This document shows positions 44,244 through 52,707 of a DNA stretch of 64,000 bases, piece after piece. A program made the translations under genes and the position numbers. The notes under the pieces are model-generated. The model saw nothing but the letters and a program-made list of their open reading frames with translations. It did no database searches and was not told the origin of the DNA. The stretch comes from Nocardioides astragali (GTDB lineage: Bacteria > Actinomycetota > Actinomycetes > Propionibacteriales > Nocardioidaceae), in assembly GCF_024436375.1 (NCBI RefSeq), contig NZ_JAFMZM010000002.1:682001-746000 (forward strand), read 5' to 3'. Positions within the stretch are counted from its first letter, which is position 1; each line of letters starts with the position of its first letter.

Positions 44244-44705
44244 GTGGCGACCTTCAAAGCGTATGCGAACGGGGCGACGATGGGGCGAGGCAACAACGCT
44301 CCGAAAGGCGGGAAGCGTGGCTGTGTCGACGGCTGGTCACGCTCAGCGGTCCGTCGGCATCTGGAGTTCCTCTACAGCGTCGATGTGCCCAGGCTGGACG
44401 GCTCTGGCTTCGGCGTCACGCTGACCGTCAGGAACACACCGCCGACCCACACCGAGTGGATGAGCCTCCTGCAGAAATTGATCCGAGAGTTCCGAGCTGC
44501 AGGGTTGAGCCGGTGGCACTGGGTGGTGGAGTGGCAGAGACGGGGCACGCCGCACCTGCATCTGGCTGTCTACGCCCCTGACGGCTGGACTCCATCCGGT
44601 TCGCCGATAACTGACATTATGTCAGTCAGCGTTTGCGCATTGTCTCCAGATCCCTCCCCCGTACGAAGCCAAACGAGGCGGCTCGTCTGGACACCCATGG
44701 AGTAG
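44244..44705 (+). CDS. N-terminal half of rolling-circle Rep (split gene, chimeric frame)
   Basis: Rep portion 44244-44615, about 124 aa. Motif 1 is GFGVTLTVRNTP. Motif 2 is WVVEWQRRGTPHLHLAVY, with the metal-binding H-x-H of HUH endonucleases (His at 44553 and 44559). It stops resembling Rep at Pro-Ile-Thr-Asp inside the attachment core; the next 30 codons are chromosome. The GTG at 44244 is preferred to ATG 44187, because the latter lies on a hairpin. Joined to the left half it gives about 291 aa (310 from the ATG). Confidence 0.85.
   Translation: MATFKAYANGATMGRGNNAPKGGKRGCVDGWSRSAVRRHLEFLYSVDVPRLDGSGFGVTLTVRNTPPTHTEWMSLLQKLIREFRAAGLSRWHWVVEWQRRGTPHLHLAVYAPDGWTPSGSPITDIMSVSVCALSPDPSPVRSQTRRLVWTPME
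44600..44627 (+). other. dif: dif site (XerC/XerD recombination), right attachment site
   Basis: TTCGCCGATAA (XerC arm), CTGACA (centre) and TTATGTCAGTC (XerD arm): the 11-6-11 plan of bacterial dif sites. It carries the actinobacterial hallmarks CCGATAA and ACATTATGTCA. It marks the replication-terminus region. The XerD arm is chromosomal; the XerC arm belongs to the integrated element and is coding sequence of rep. Confidence 0.88.
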
Positions 44706-44980
44706 CTGGGGCCGCTCCCGTTTGTATCGCCCCCGGTTCCCCTGCTGCCTGGCGGACGGCACCGCTTGCCTGCGACACCTTCGCACTGATCGGTTGCACA
44801 GACACGCAGCCCGAACGGTGAGGGCGATACGCAGCCCGTGGTAGGTGTGCATAGCGTCACGAACAGCGCCCGCTGACCCGTCCCCGCCGAAGCTGTCAGC
44901 CGATGCCGCGTCCACACGGGTGGGTGCAACCCCGAGAATTGCCGCACCCCCACTGAGTTGCAGGAAGGCAGCGTTCGGCC
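44628..44980. other. Chromosomal flank right of dif, no gene assigned
   Basis: Apart from the last codons of the chimeric Rep frame (to 44705) I see no gene here. Frames present lack ribosome sites and domain features. It probably is the non-coding right flank of dif plus the promoter of the nuclease gene. Confidence 0.5.
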
Positions 44981-45955
44981 ATGACCACTTCGACCCGCCT
45001 GCTCGGGGTAGCCACCGGCGCGATCGCGCTGGTGCTCACAGTGGCGGTCGTGATCCTCGGTCGACCCGACGCCGGGCGTCCGGCCGGCTCGCCGGACCCC
45101 GCTCGGACCCCGGGCAAGCTTCAGACCAGCCAGCCCCTGCCGGGCCGGGTGGAGAGGATCCTCGGAGTGGTCTCCTTCAACGCGCTTCAGTACCAGGAGC
45201 TCTCGCACGCAGCCGAGGACTGGGAGCGGCTCGCGTCGAACCCCGCAGTCGACCTCATCGGCTGGCAGGAGACGAAGTCGCCGCCGTTCAGGAAGCTCTA
45301 CCCCCGGTACCGTTCCCGTGGGTGGGAGACTTGGTACTGGCCGGACCCGGACGGTCCGATCCAGCTAGCCATCAGCTGGCGCACCTCGCTGCTGAAGCTG
45401 CTCGACGTGTCTTTCGAGAAGGTGCACCTGGGCGGTTACCCGCGCGAGACGGACTCGCCGTTCCCTGCCCGTTGGGTCGTGGTCGCGAAATTCCGGCACC
45501 GGCACACCGGGCACGCGGTCACGCTCGTCAACACCCATGTCAACCAGCACATCGAGACCCTCTCCGGGGCGTTCCGCGACAACCTCAACGCCCGCCGCGC
45601 GAAGCAGCACCTCGCCCGGCTCGCCGCGGGGTGGCGGTCCACCCCCGGGGACGTCGTGGTGGGCACCGGCGACTACAACTTCGACCACGTCAGAGACGTG
45701 GAGGCCGAGCCGGCGGGCGGGATCACTCGGACGTTCCGCGGCCTGGCGTCCTCGTCGTACGACGTTCTCGGGTTGGACGGCCTGCTGCCTACCCGCAACG
45801 GCCGCTGGATCGACTACGTCTTCCTCGCCGACCACACGATGCGCTCGCGCCGCAACCCCGGCGGCGTCGCCCAGTTCCAGCGGCACCGCGTGCTCAGCGG
45901 GTACCACTCGGACCACGCGCCCCTGCTGGCCCGCATCCGCCTGTACGCCGACTGA
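44981..45955 (+). CDS. Exported endonuclease/exonuclease/phosphatase-family protein
   Basis: 324 aa. One N-terminal membrane anchor or signal (LLGVATGAIALVLTVAVVILG) and then an EEP-type metal phosphodiesterase. Motifs in order: VVSFNALQYQE, IGWQETKS, LVNTHVNQHI, VGTGDYNFDH, IDYVFLAD and YHSDHAPLLARI. These supply the metal and catalytic Asn, Glu, Asp and His. Substrate may be extracellular DNA or a phospholipid headgroup. Confidence 0.82.
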   Translation: MTTSTRLLGVATGAIALVLTVAVVILGRPDAGRPAGSPDPARTPGKLQTSQPLPGRVERILGVVSFNALQYQELSHAAEDWERLASNPAVDLIGWQETKSPPFRKLYPRYRSRGWETWYWPDPDGPIQLAISWRTSLLKLLDVSFEKVHLGGYPRETDSPFPARWVVVAKFRHRHTGHAVTLVNTHVNQHIETLSGAFRDNLNARRAKQHLARLAAGWRSTPGDVVVGTGDYNFDHVRDVEAEPAGGITRTFRGLASSSYDVLGLDGLLPTRNGRWIDYVFLADHTMRSRRNPGGVAQFQRHRVLSGYHSDHAPLLARIRLYAD

Positions 45956-45980
45956 AGCCCATCGGTGCTGCTGAGACCGG

Positions 45981-46733
45981 TCACGCGGACTCGCAGACAC
46001 AGATTTGGAGCGGCGAATCCACGCCGAACGGTCGACCCGACCAGTCGCCGAAGCGCTCGACCAGCCGAAGCCCACCGAGCGCGACGAGCAGCGGCAGCTC
46101 CTGCGGAAAGATGCTCCTGATCTCGAGCGGTGCGACGACGAAGTCCGGCTCGGAGCTGGTCGAGAGGTACCAGGTCCCGCGTGTCACCTGCGCGGGCGCG
46201 TCGTAGTTCTCAGCGACGTCGACGCTGACGTCGCCACGATCGGGATCCACGAACGACAACGACTCCCGCGCTCGCCGCACACCATCGGCTTCGGCAAGTA
46301 GGCGAACGCTCGGGCTGAACACGTCGAAGACGAACCGTGCTCCAGGGGCCAGGTGTCTCCGAACCGACCGGAAGCAGCTCACCAGGTCCTCGGCCTCGTG
46401 CAGATGCAGGAGGGAATTGGCTGCGATGAACACGAAGTCGAATGTGCGGCCCAGATCGAAGGCCCGCATGTCGCCCTGCACCCATTCCACTGCCACACCG
46501 CGCTCGTTCGCCTTGCGTCGCGCCTCAGACAGCATGTCCGACGAGAAGTCCAGACCGACACACGGGTGCCCATCGGACGCGATCGGGATCAGCTTCTGCC
46601 CGGTGCCGCACCCGAGTTCCAGCACACGCCCGCCATGCCGATCGGCGTAGTCCCGGTAGAACTCGACCGCGGACTCGCCGCCCGGAAACATGAGGTCGTA
46701 CAGCCTCGCGTGGGAGTAGAACGATCGACTCAT
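45981..46733 (-). CDS. Class I SAM-dependent methyltransferase
   Basis: 250 aa. Start MSRSFYSHARLYDLMFPG at 46733 overlaps the upstream stop (TGATG). SAM-binding motif I VLELGCGTGQKLIPIA, then GLDFSSDMLSEARRKA and VQGDMRAFDLGRTFDFVF. The C-terminal beta-rich part is typical of small-molecule methyltransferases. Second gene of a two-methyltransferase operon. Confidence 0.85.
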   Translation of the reverse strand: MSRSFYSHARLYDLMFPGGESAVEFYRDYADRHGGRVLELGCGTGQKLIPIASDGHPCVGLDFSSDMLSEARRKANERGVAVEWVQGDMRAFDLGRTFDFVFIAANSLLHLHEAEDLVSCFRSVRRHLAPGARFVFDVFSPSVRLLAEADGVRRARESLSFVDPDRGDVSVDVAENYDAPAQVTRGTWYLSTSSEPDFVVAPLEIRSIFPQELPLLVALGGLRLVERFGDWSGRPFGVDSPLQICVCESA

Positions 46734-47536
46734 CAGCCCACAACCGTGGCGTCGCGACGTGGCTGCAGCCCTGGCAACGGGCGCAGCTTGAACATGAGGA
46801 TGCCGAGATACTTGTCCATGACTGCCTGCTTGTGGGGATAGCGCTCGGCGGCTTCGGCAGGCATCTGGGGCTCGACCGCCGCCTCGATCCACAGCCCAGC
46901 CGCACTGAAGGTGTTCAGCAGGTCCGACATCGTGTACGGCCGCTTGGTGAGGGTGACCTGTTCATCCCAGTTTCGGTGCCGGTAGGCGAACGATTCGGTG
47001 GCGAAGTACTCCTCCCCCAGCGAGGTCCCCTTCTGCTCCGATCGTTCGATCGCGTATCGCACTGGCTGGGTCCGAGTGAGCAGGATGAAGCCGTCCTCGG
47101 TCAACATCTCGCGCGCGGTCTGCAGCGCCCGGACCGGGTCCGCGGCGTACCCGAACGACTGCAGGAACAGGATCCGGTCGAATCGCCGGCCGGCGAGCCC
47201 CGGCACCGCCGCCAGATCGGAGAGATCGCCCTCGAGGAGCTCCACACGCGGCGGCGGCGCGATGAAGTTCCCGCTGATGTCGACACCGACCGAGGCGGCG
47301 GCCCCGTCGCCGGCCAGCTGCGCGATCTTGGCCCCGTTGCCGCAGCCGGCGTCCAGGACGGCGAGTCCGGTGACGTCGCCGAGGAGAGCGCGCTGCGCCG
47401 GCCACTCGACGAGCCGATCCAGCGAGTCCTCGCGGGCGCGTGCCTGTTCGAAGCCCGACGCGAGCGTCTGCCACGGGCGGCTCGAGTCGCCACCGACTGC
47501 GCCAGCCGGGCCTGCGCCCGAGGTGTCCTCATCCAT
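46733..47536 (-). CDS. Class I SAM-dependent methyltransferase
   Basis: 267 aa from MDEDTSGAGPAGAVGGDSS. Motif I is VLDAGCGNGAKIAQLA, then GVDISGNFI, LLEGDLSDLAAV and FDRILFLQSFGYAAD. The C-terminal YPHKQAVMDKYLGILMFKLRP is seen in methyltransferases acting on small metabolites. Start 47536 is chosen because upstream in-frame codons lack the domain. Coupled to the downstream methyltransferase; perhaps two steps of one small pathway. Confidence 0.83.
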   Translation of the reverse strand: MDEDTSGAGPAGAVGGDSSRPWQTLASGFEQARAREDSLDRLVEWPAQRALLGDVTGLAVLDAGCGNGAKIAQLAGDGAAASVGVDISGNFIAPPPRVELLEGDLSDLAAVPGLAGRRFDRILFLQSFGYAADPVRALQTAREMLTEDGFILLTRTQPVRYAIERSEQKGTSLGEEYFATESFAYRHRNWDEQVTLTKRPYTMSDLLNTFSAAGLWIEAAVEPQMPAEAAERYPHKQAVMDKYLGILMFKLRPLPGLQPRRDATVVG

Positions 47537-47764
47537 GAGCGAATGATGCCGGACGACCGATCCGTCTCGCCTTCGCCCTCTCCAGACACCGCGCACGCGC
47601 GATCCGTTGGGTCGATCGTCAACCCATCCGGGACGGATGTCTCGCAGAACGAAGGCCAACCGGGACCATGAGACACCTCTACTGGGGTGTGGCCCGATGT
47701 CGTCCCAGCGCGGTACCAAAGTAGGGCTGGCCCTCGGCCGGCACTATCCCTGGGAGGGACGCTG

Positions 47765-47980
47765 ATGGAGCTGAGAAGCGGACTGAGCAGAGTCACCGAC
47801 CGAGCCACGTGGCAGGCACGACGGGCCTCGTTCATGGCGAAGCTCAAAGCAACCAAGACGGTGTGGTTCCCCCCGCAGTCGGGCGGAGCTGCGTCGACGG
47901 CCAAGAAGACGACGAAGAAGGCAGCAAAGAAGACGACCCGCACTGCCAAGCGCACGACGAACGCGACGAAAGCCAGCTGA
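47765..47980 (+). CDS. 71-aa basic protein with H1-like Lys/Thr tail
   Basis: MELRSGLSRVTDRATWQARRASFMAKLKATKTVWFPPQSGGAAS followed by TAKKTTKKAAKKTTRTAKRTTN. The tail resembles histone-H1-like nucleoid proteins. ATG 47765 after GGGAGGGAC. Function unknown; DNA or RNA binding is likely from charge. Confidence 0.55.
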   Translation: MELRSGLSRVTDRATWQARRASFMAKLKATKTVWFPPQSGGAASTAKKTTKKAAKKTTRTAKRTTNATKAS

Positions 47981-48181
47981 GGGCTGGCGATCGCTGAGCC
48001 CTGCAGAGGTTCGCGGCCACGTACCGAGCCCCGCAGCGACAAGGAACGGGAGCGCCGGCTCGACATTGGTGTCGGCCTATCAGCGAGGCGGCGGCCCAAG
48101 GCGTGCCTCACCCCATTGGGTGAAGTGATCTGGTAGGCATGTCGCGGCCCATGTCGTCGTCGTACTCGGGAGTCATCTTTC

Positions 48182-48349
48182 ATGGACGCCAAGAAACTGT
48201 TGCTTGCCCTCGTGGTGGTGTTCCTCGGGTGGTGGATGTTCACCGACCCCAGGGGTCTGGCGGAAGCCGCCACCACTGGTGCCGGCACGCTATGGGTGCT
48301 GGCGACCCAGTTGTTCCGGGCCCTCGTCCACTTCTTCGGCGTCCTGTAG
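48182..48349 (+). CDS. 55-aa membrane protein
   Basis: MDAKKLLLALVVVFLGWWMF, TDPRGLAEAATTGAG, then LWVLATQLFRALVHFFGVL. Two hydrophobic segments around a short loop. Nine bases separate it from the PH-domain gene, so the pair is probably an operon. Similar two-helix proteins accompany PH-domain genes in actinobacteria. Confidence 0.65.
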   Translation: MDAKKLLLALVVVFLGWWMFTDPRGLAEAATTGAGTLWVLATQLFRALVHFFGVL

Positions 48350-48358
48350 GCCACGCTC

Positions 48359-48865
48359 ATGCTGGCCGGGCCGGACATCCGGCGACACCTCCTTCGCGAG
48401 GAGGGCGAGGTGATCGTCGACGAGGTCCGGCACCACTGGATCGTCTACGTCCTCCCAGCCCTGGAAGCCGCCCTCGGCGTGGCCCTCGTGCTCTGGACTG
48501 CGGTCGTCCGCGCCGACCTCGCCTGGCTGCCGTTCTCGGTCGGCCTGTGCGTCCTCGCACACGCAGGCTGGCGGGCGATGCGCGAGCACATGGACCGGTT
48601 CGTCATCACCAACATGCGCGTCTTCCGCGTCCACGGAGTTCTGTCGCAGCAGCTCGCGACCATGCCCCTGACGCGCATCCTCGACATCACGGTGAGCAAG
48701 CCGCTCCACGGACGACTCCTGGGCTTCGGCCACTTCTGCTTCGAGTCGGCGGCGCAGGAGCAGGGCCTGCGCGACATCACCTACGTCGGACGCCCGGACG
48801 AGCGCGACCTGGCGATCCAGCGCGTCGTCCAACGCTCGGGCCTGCGCGGCCCCAGGGTCCACTGA
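48359..48865 (+). CDS. Membrane protein with bacterial PH domain
   Basis: 168 aa. Two membrane helices (IVYVLPALEAALGVALVLWTAVV and a second near 75-90) precede a bacterial PH domain: DRFVITNMRVFRVHGVLSQQLATMPLTRILDITVSKPLHGRLLGFGHF. Membrane-associated; role unknown. The ATG overlaps no other gene. Confidence 0.8.
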   Translation: MLAGPDIRRHLLREEGEVIVDEVRHHWIVYVLPALEAALGVALVLWTAVVRADLAWLPFSVGLCVLAHAGWRAMREHMDRFVITNMRVFRVHGVLSQQLATMPLTRILDITVSKPLHGRLLGFGHFCFESAAQEQGLRDITYVGRPDERDLAIQRVVQRSGLRGPRVH

Positions 48866-48961
48866 CGTGCCCCGTGCTGTCCTTCACCGGACGGCGGATT
48901 CACGCGGTGACGGGCTGGTCCCCGCAGCGTTCGGCACAACGCGGCCCAGTACCGTTCGGCA

Positions 48962-49402
48962 GTGATCCGTGAGGCAACGCACGACGACTTCCCCGCCGTT
49001 GTGCGGCTCTATCGTCAACTGCACCCGAAGGACCCGATCCTCGAAGACGGCGCCGACCAGGCCGCATTCGACGAGATCCTGAGAACCCCCGGACTGACTC
49101 TGCTCGTCCTCGAAACAGACGGTGTCGTGGTTGCCACGACCTACCTCAACGTCATCCCGAACATGACGCGCAGCGCCGCTCCGTACGCCGTGATCGAGAA
49201 CGTCGTCGTCGACCAGACACTGCGTGGAACGGGGCTCGGAAAGCAGATCATGGCGGCAACCCTCACCGCCGCGTGGGACGCAGGGTGCTACAAGGCCATG
49301 CTGCTCACGGGCTCGAAGACGCCCGCAACTCACGCGTTCTACCGCGCTTGCGGCTTCTCCCCCGACGCGAAGACGGCCTATCTCGCCCAGCCGGGACCGT
49401 GA
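48962..49402 (+). CDS. GNAT-family N-acetyltransferase
   Basis: 146 aa. IREATHDDFPAVVRLYRQL, acetyl-CoA loop VVVDQTLRGTGLGKQIMAATL and the C-terminal THAFYRACGFSPDAKTAY are typical of GNAT enzymes. GTG start at 48962. Substrate unknown. Confidence 0.87.
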   Translation: MIREATHDDFPAVVRLYRQLHPKDPILEDGADQAAFDEILRTPGLTLLVLETDGVVVATTYLNVIPNMTRSAAPYAVIENVVVDQTLRGTGLGKQIMAATLTAAWDAGCYKAMLLTGSKTPATHAFYRACGFSPDAKTAYLAQPGP

Positions 49403-49582
49403 ACGACGCGTCGCCACAGCGCGCGTCAACCCCTACGGCTACCGGGACACCACTCCCCCAGGTCGGGGGCGACCGCAGGCCGAGATTCTGTGCCTGAGCT
49501 CTTGTGCCGGTCGCGGGCGATGCGCTTCGATCCGGTTGAGCGTTCATCTAGACGCTTCGACTGACTCGGAAGTGAGGCGCAG

Positions 49583-50788
49583 GTGGGTGTGCACGTGGGC
49601 AGGATCAGGAGCTCTCTGCTGGCCGTCGTGTTGGCGGCGGCCGTCTCTGTGCCCGGCGTCACGAAGCCGGCCTCGGCCGAGGTCAGCACGCCCTCGAGCG
49701 TGGCCCAGATCGTGGCCGCCATGGGCGCGGGCTGGAATCTTGGAAACGCACTGGAAGCCAACGCCAACGGATATCCCAGCGAGACGGCATGGGGCAATCC
49801 GGTCATCACTCAAGCGCTCATCGACGATGTCAGGGCGGCAGGATTCACATCGATCCGGATCCCAGTCTCCTACCTGCGACACATCGGACCCGGCCCGAAC
49901 TACACGATCAACTCTGGGTGGCTGAACAGGGTTCAGCAAGTGGTCGACTACGCCCACAGCCGGGGCCTGCACGTGATCATCAACATGCACGGCGACGGTT
50001 ACAAGTCGATCCCCTACGCCTGGCTCATCTGTGACGCGGCCGATCAGAGCGCCATCAAGGCCAAGTATCGGAAGGCCTGGCAGCAGATCGCGACCCGGTT
50101 CCGCGGCTACGACCACCGCTTGGTCTTCGAGTCGATGAACGAGAACTTCGACGGGCAGTACGGCCGTCCGACGCAGCCGTGCTACTCGAACATCAACGCC
50201 TACAACCAGATCTTCGTGGACACCGTCCGGAGAACTGGCGGGAACAACAGCTCGAGATGGTTGCTCGTCCCCGGCTGGAACACGAACATCGACTACACCG
50301 CCGGCAACTACGGCTTCGTGATCCCGACCGACTCCCACCGTTCCCGCTCCATCCCGAGCAGTGAGAAGCGGATCATGATCTCCGTTCACTACTACTCCCC
50401 CTGGGACTTCGACGGCGAGGAGAGCGGCACCATCACTCAATGGGGAAGCGCGGCGACCGATCCGTCGAGAAGGTCGACCTGGGGACAGGAGGACTACCTG
50501 GAATCACAGCTGAAGCTGATGCACGACACGTTCGTCGTGCGCGGGTACCCGGTCGTCGTCGGCGAATACGGTTCGGTCGACAAGACGTCGTTCGACGCGT
50601 CGAACAACAGGTACCGCGCGGACTTCGCGTACGCCGTCACGGCCACCGCGAAGAAGTACGGCGCGGCGACCTTCATCTGGGACAACGGCGTGAACGGGCG
50701 CTATGGCTTCGGGCTGTTCGACCGACACACCCGTTCGGTGACCCAACAGGAGATCGTCGACGACATCAGGTACGGCGCTGGCTCGTAG
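49583..50788 (+). CDS. Secreted GH5 endoglucanase
   Basis: 401 aa. Sec signal (RIRSSLLAVVLAAAVSVPG...ASA) and one glycoside hydrolase family 5 domain. The family motif GAGWNLGNALEAN is near residue 48, the acid/base Glu is in VFESMNENFDG, and the nucleophile Glu is in VVVGEYGSVDK. There is no carbohydrate-binding module. GTG start 49583. Likely cuts beta-1,4-glucans outside the cell. No cellulose-type operator was recognised in the 180 bp upstream. Confidence 0.88.
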   Translation: MGVHVGRIRSSLLAVVLAAAVSVPGVTKPASAEVSTPSSVAQIVAAMGAGWNLGNALEANANGYPSETAWGNPVITQALIDDVRAAGFTSIRIPVSYLRHIGPGPNYTINSGWLNRVQQVVDYAHSRGLHVIINMHGDGYKSIPYAWLICDAADQSAIKAKYRKAWQQIATRFRGYDHRLVFESMNENFDGQYGRPTQPCYSNINAYNQIFVDTVRRTGGNNSSRWLLVPGWNTNIDYTAGNYGFVIPTDSHRSRSIPSSEKRIMISVHYYSPWDFDGEESGTITQWGSAATDPSRRSTWGQEDYLESQLKLMHDTFVVRGYPVVVGEYGSVDKTSFDASNNRYRADFAYAVTATAKKYGAATFIWDNGVNGRYGFGLFDRHTRSVTQQEIVDDIRYGAGS

Positions 50789-50825
50789 CAGCCAGAGGCA
50801 CGTCGCGCTGCTCTTGAGTACCTGC

Positions 50826-51653
50826 TCAACCCGGCAGCCGAACGCCAGGAAGCGACGAGACGACACCACGGGACGTGGCACCGCTCGGTGTCCCGGGCTG
50901 GAAGGCCACGCTGATCCGTCCGCTGACGTGGTCGCGCGCGACGTGGGCGCGTACGCCGTAGACGTCGGCGATGAGCGAAGGCGTCAGCACTTCTTCGGGG
51001 CGCCCTCCCGCGACGACACGCCCCTGCTGCAGGACGAGCACGACGTCACAGAACATCGCGGCGAGGTTCAGGTCGTGCAGGGCGATGATCGCGGTCACCG
51101 GCAGCTCGGCCACGAGAGCGAGCAGCTCGAGCTGGTGCCGGATGTCGAGGTGGTTGGTCGGCTCGTCGAGGAGCAGCTCGCGGGGCTCCTGCGCGAGCGC
51201 GCGGGCGATGTGGGCACGTTGGCGCTCGCCGCCGGAGAGCGTGTGCCAACGGTGCCTGGCCTTCTCCGTCAGTCCCACATGCTCGAGCGCCCGGTCGATC
51301 GCACGCTCGTCCTGCGCGGTGTCGCCTCCGAGCAGAGACCGGTGCGGCGTACGACCCAGGCGTACGACCTCGCGCACGATGATGTCGGCGTCGGTCTCCG
51401 CGTGCTGGGTGACCGTCGCGACGGCACGGGCGATCTCACGCCGCCGCATCCCCGAGAGATCGGCGCCGTCCAGCGTCACGGTGCCTGAGTCAGGTCGCGC
51501 GGCTCCCTGCAGCAGGCGCAGCAGGGAGGACTTCCCCGATCCGTTCGGGCCGAGCAGGGCAACGGTCGACCCGGGCACGGGCTGCACCGACACGCCGTCG
51601 ACGACGAGCGTGCCGCCGCGCCGCCAGGAGACTCGGTCGGCCTGGAGCGTCAT
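50826..51653 (-). CDS. Iron-siderophore ABC transporter ATPase
   Basis: 275 aa FecE/FepC-type ATPase. Walker A GPNGSGKSS, Q-loop in TVTQHAETDADI, signature LSGGERQRAHIARAL, Walker B LLLDEPTNHLD, and a switch His in ALHDLN. Start ATG 51653 overlaps the permease end by four bases. Third gene of the IdeR-controlled importer. Confidence 0.9.
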   Translation of the reverse strand: MTLQADRVSWRRGGTLVVDGVSVQPVPGSTVALLGPNGSGKSSLLRLLQGAARPDSGTVTLDGADLSGMRRREIARAVATVTQHAETDADIIVREVVRLGRTPHRSLLGGDTAQDERAIDRALEHVGLTEKARHRWHTLSGGERQRAHIARALAQEPRELLLDEPTNHLDIRHQLELLALVAELPVTAIIALHDLNLAAMFCDVVLVLQQGRVVAGGRPEEVLTPSLIADVYGVRAHVARDHVSGRISVAFQPGTPSGATSRGVVSSLPGVRLPG

Positions 51654-52645
51654 GCGTGTCCCCTCCGCCGCACGAGGAGCATCGCGAAGACGGGGACACC
51701 GACGAGGGCCGTCCCGACTCCGACCGGCAGCGGCGTCGGGGCGAAGACCACGCGGGATGCGGCATCCACCCACACCATGAACACCGCACCGAGCACGGCC
51801 GTGGCAGGGATGACCCGGGCGTGACGGTGTCCGAACAGGAGGCGCGCTGCGTGTGGGAGGACGAGTCCCACGAAGCCGATGGCGCCGGCGACGCTCACGA
51901 GCGTCGCCGTCAGGAGCGCGGTGAGGACGAGGAGGAGCACACGCGTGCGTGCCACGTGGATGCCCAGCGACGCGGCGACGTCCTCGCCGAAGGCGAACGC
52001 GTCGAGGGAGCGCGCGGACGCGAGGCAGATGACACCCCCGGCCGAGACGACCGCGGCGAGCAGGGCGACGTCGTCCCAGCGCATGCCCTCGAGCGACCCG
52101 AGGAGCCAGAACATGACTCCGCGGGTCTCGTCGGCGTCGGCGAAGCCGAACACGACGAGCGAGGTGACGGCGGCGAAGAACTGTGAGCTCGCGACGCCCG
52201 CGAGGACGACGCTCGACGTGCCGCCACCCGAGAACCGCGCGAGCAGGAGGACGACGCCGAACGCCGCGAGCGCGCCGACGAACGCGCCTCCTGACATCCC
52301 GAGCGCCCCTCCCCCGAGTCCCAGGACGCCGATCAGGACCGCACCCGTGGAGGCACCCGACGACACCCCGAGCACGAACGGGTCCGCCAGCGGGTTGCGC
52401 AGGAGCGACTGCAGGATCGCCCCGCACAGCCCGAGCCCTGCACCGCAGGCCGCGGCCACGAGCGCGCGCGGGAGCCGCTCCTCCCACACGATCGCGTCCT
52501 CCGAGGCGCGCACAGGGATGTCGGTCAGGCGCACGTGGTTGAGGAGGATGTCGCGAACGTTCACGAGCGAGACGTCAGCGGGTCCGAGCGTCACCGCGAC
52601 ACCGACGGAGAGTGCAAGAGCCGCGACGGCAGCGGGGCCGAGCAC
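51650..52645 (-). CDS. Iron-siderophore ABC transporter permease (FecCD)
   Basis: About 331 aa with 9-10 membrane helices. FecCD motif region LPRALVAAACGAGLGLCGAILQSLLRNPLADPFVLGVSSGAS and the ATPase-contact loop GAIGFVGLVLPHAARLLFGH. The GTG at 52645 leaves no basic N-terminus. The same frame runs back through RRWRGSAHTLAAV to a CTG that overlaps the binding-protein stop, so the true start may be that CTG. Confidence 0.87.
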   Translation of the reverse strand: MLGPAAVAALALSVGVAVTLGPADVSLVNVRDILLNHVRLTDIPVRASEDAIVWEERLPRALVAAACGAGLGLCGAILQSLLRNPLADPFVLGVSSGASTGAVLIGVLGLGGGALGMSGGAFVGALAAFGVVLLLARFSGGGTSSVVLAGVASSQFFAAVTSLVVFGFADADETRGVMFWLLGSLEGMRWDDVALLAAVVSAGGVICLASARSLDAFAFGEDVAASLGIHVARTRVLLLVLTALLTATLVSVAGAIGFVGLVLPHAARLLFGHRHARVIPATAVLGAVFMVWVDAASRVVFAPTPLPVGVGTALVGVPVFAMLLVRRRGHA

Positions 52646-52707
52646 TGCGGCCAGCGTGTGGGCGCTCCCCCGCCAGCGCCTGACACCGACCGTCGCGGTG
52701 AGGGTGC

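Larger units (their letters stand above)
41627..44627. mobile_element. IMEX-like element integrated at dif, 2,973-bp circle
   Basis: Bounded by two sites sharing the 15-bp core CGCCGATAACTGACA (41629-41643 and 44602-44616). The interior has no integrase or transposase, which fits use of host XerC/XerD. It contains a split rolling-circle Rep gene, a small zinc-ribbon frame, a DUF4145 gene, a leftward helix-turn-helix gene and several large hairpins. It is visibly less GC-rich than the flanks. Excision between the cores gives a 2,973-bp circle with one intact Rep frame. Confidence 0.88.

Noticed and set aside
41627..44627. Filamentous phage prophage
   Set aside because: Xer-site use and Rep fit, but no coat, assembly or zonula-occludens-toxin-like gene is present; a plasmid-like element is the simpler call.
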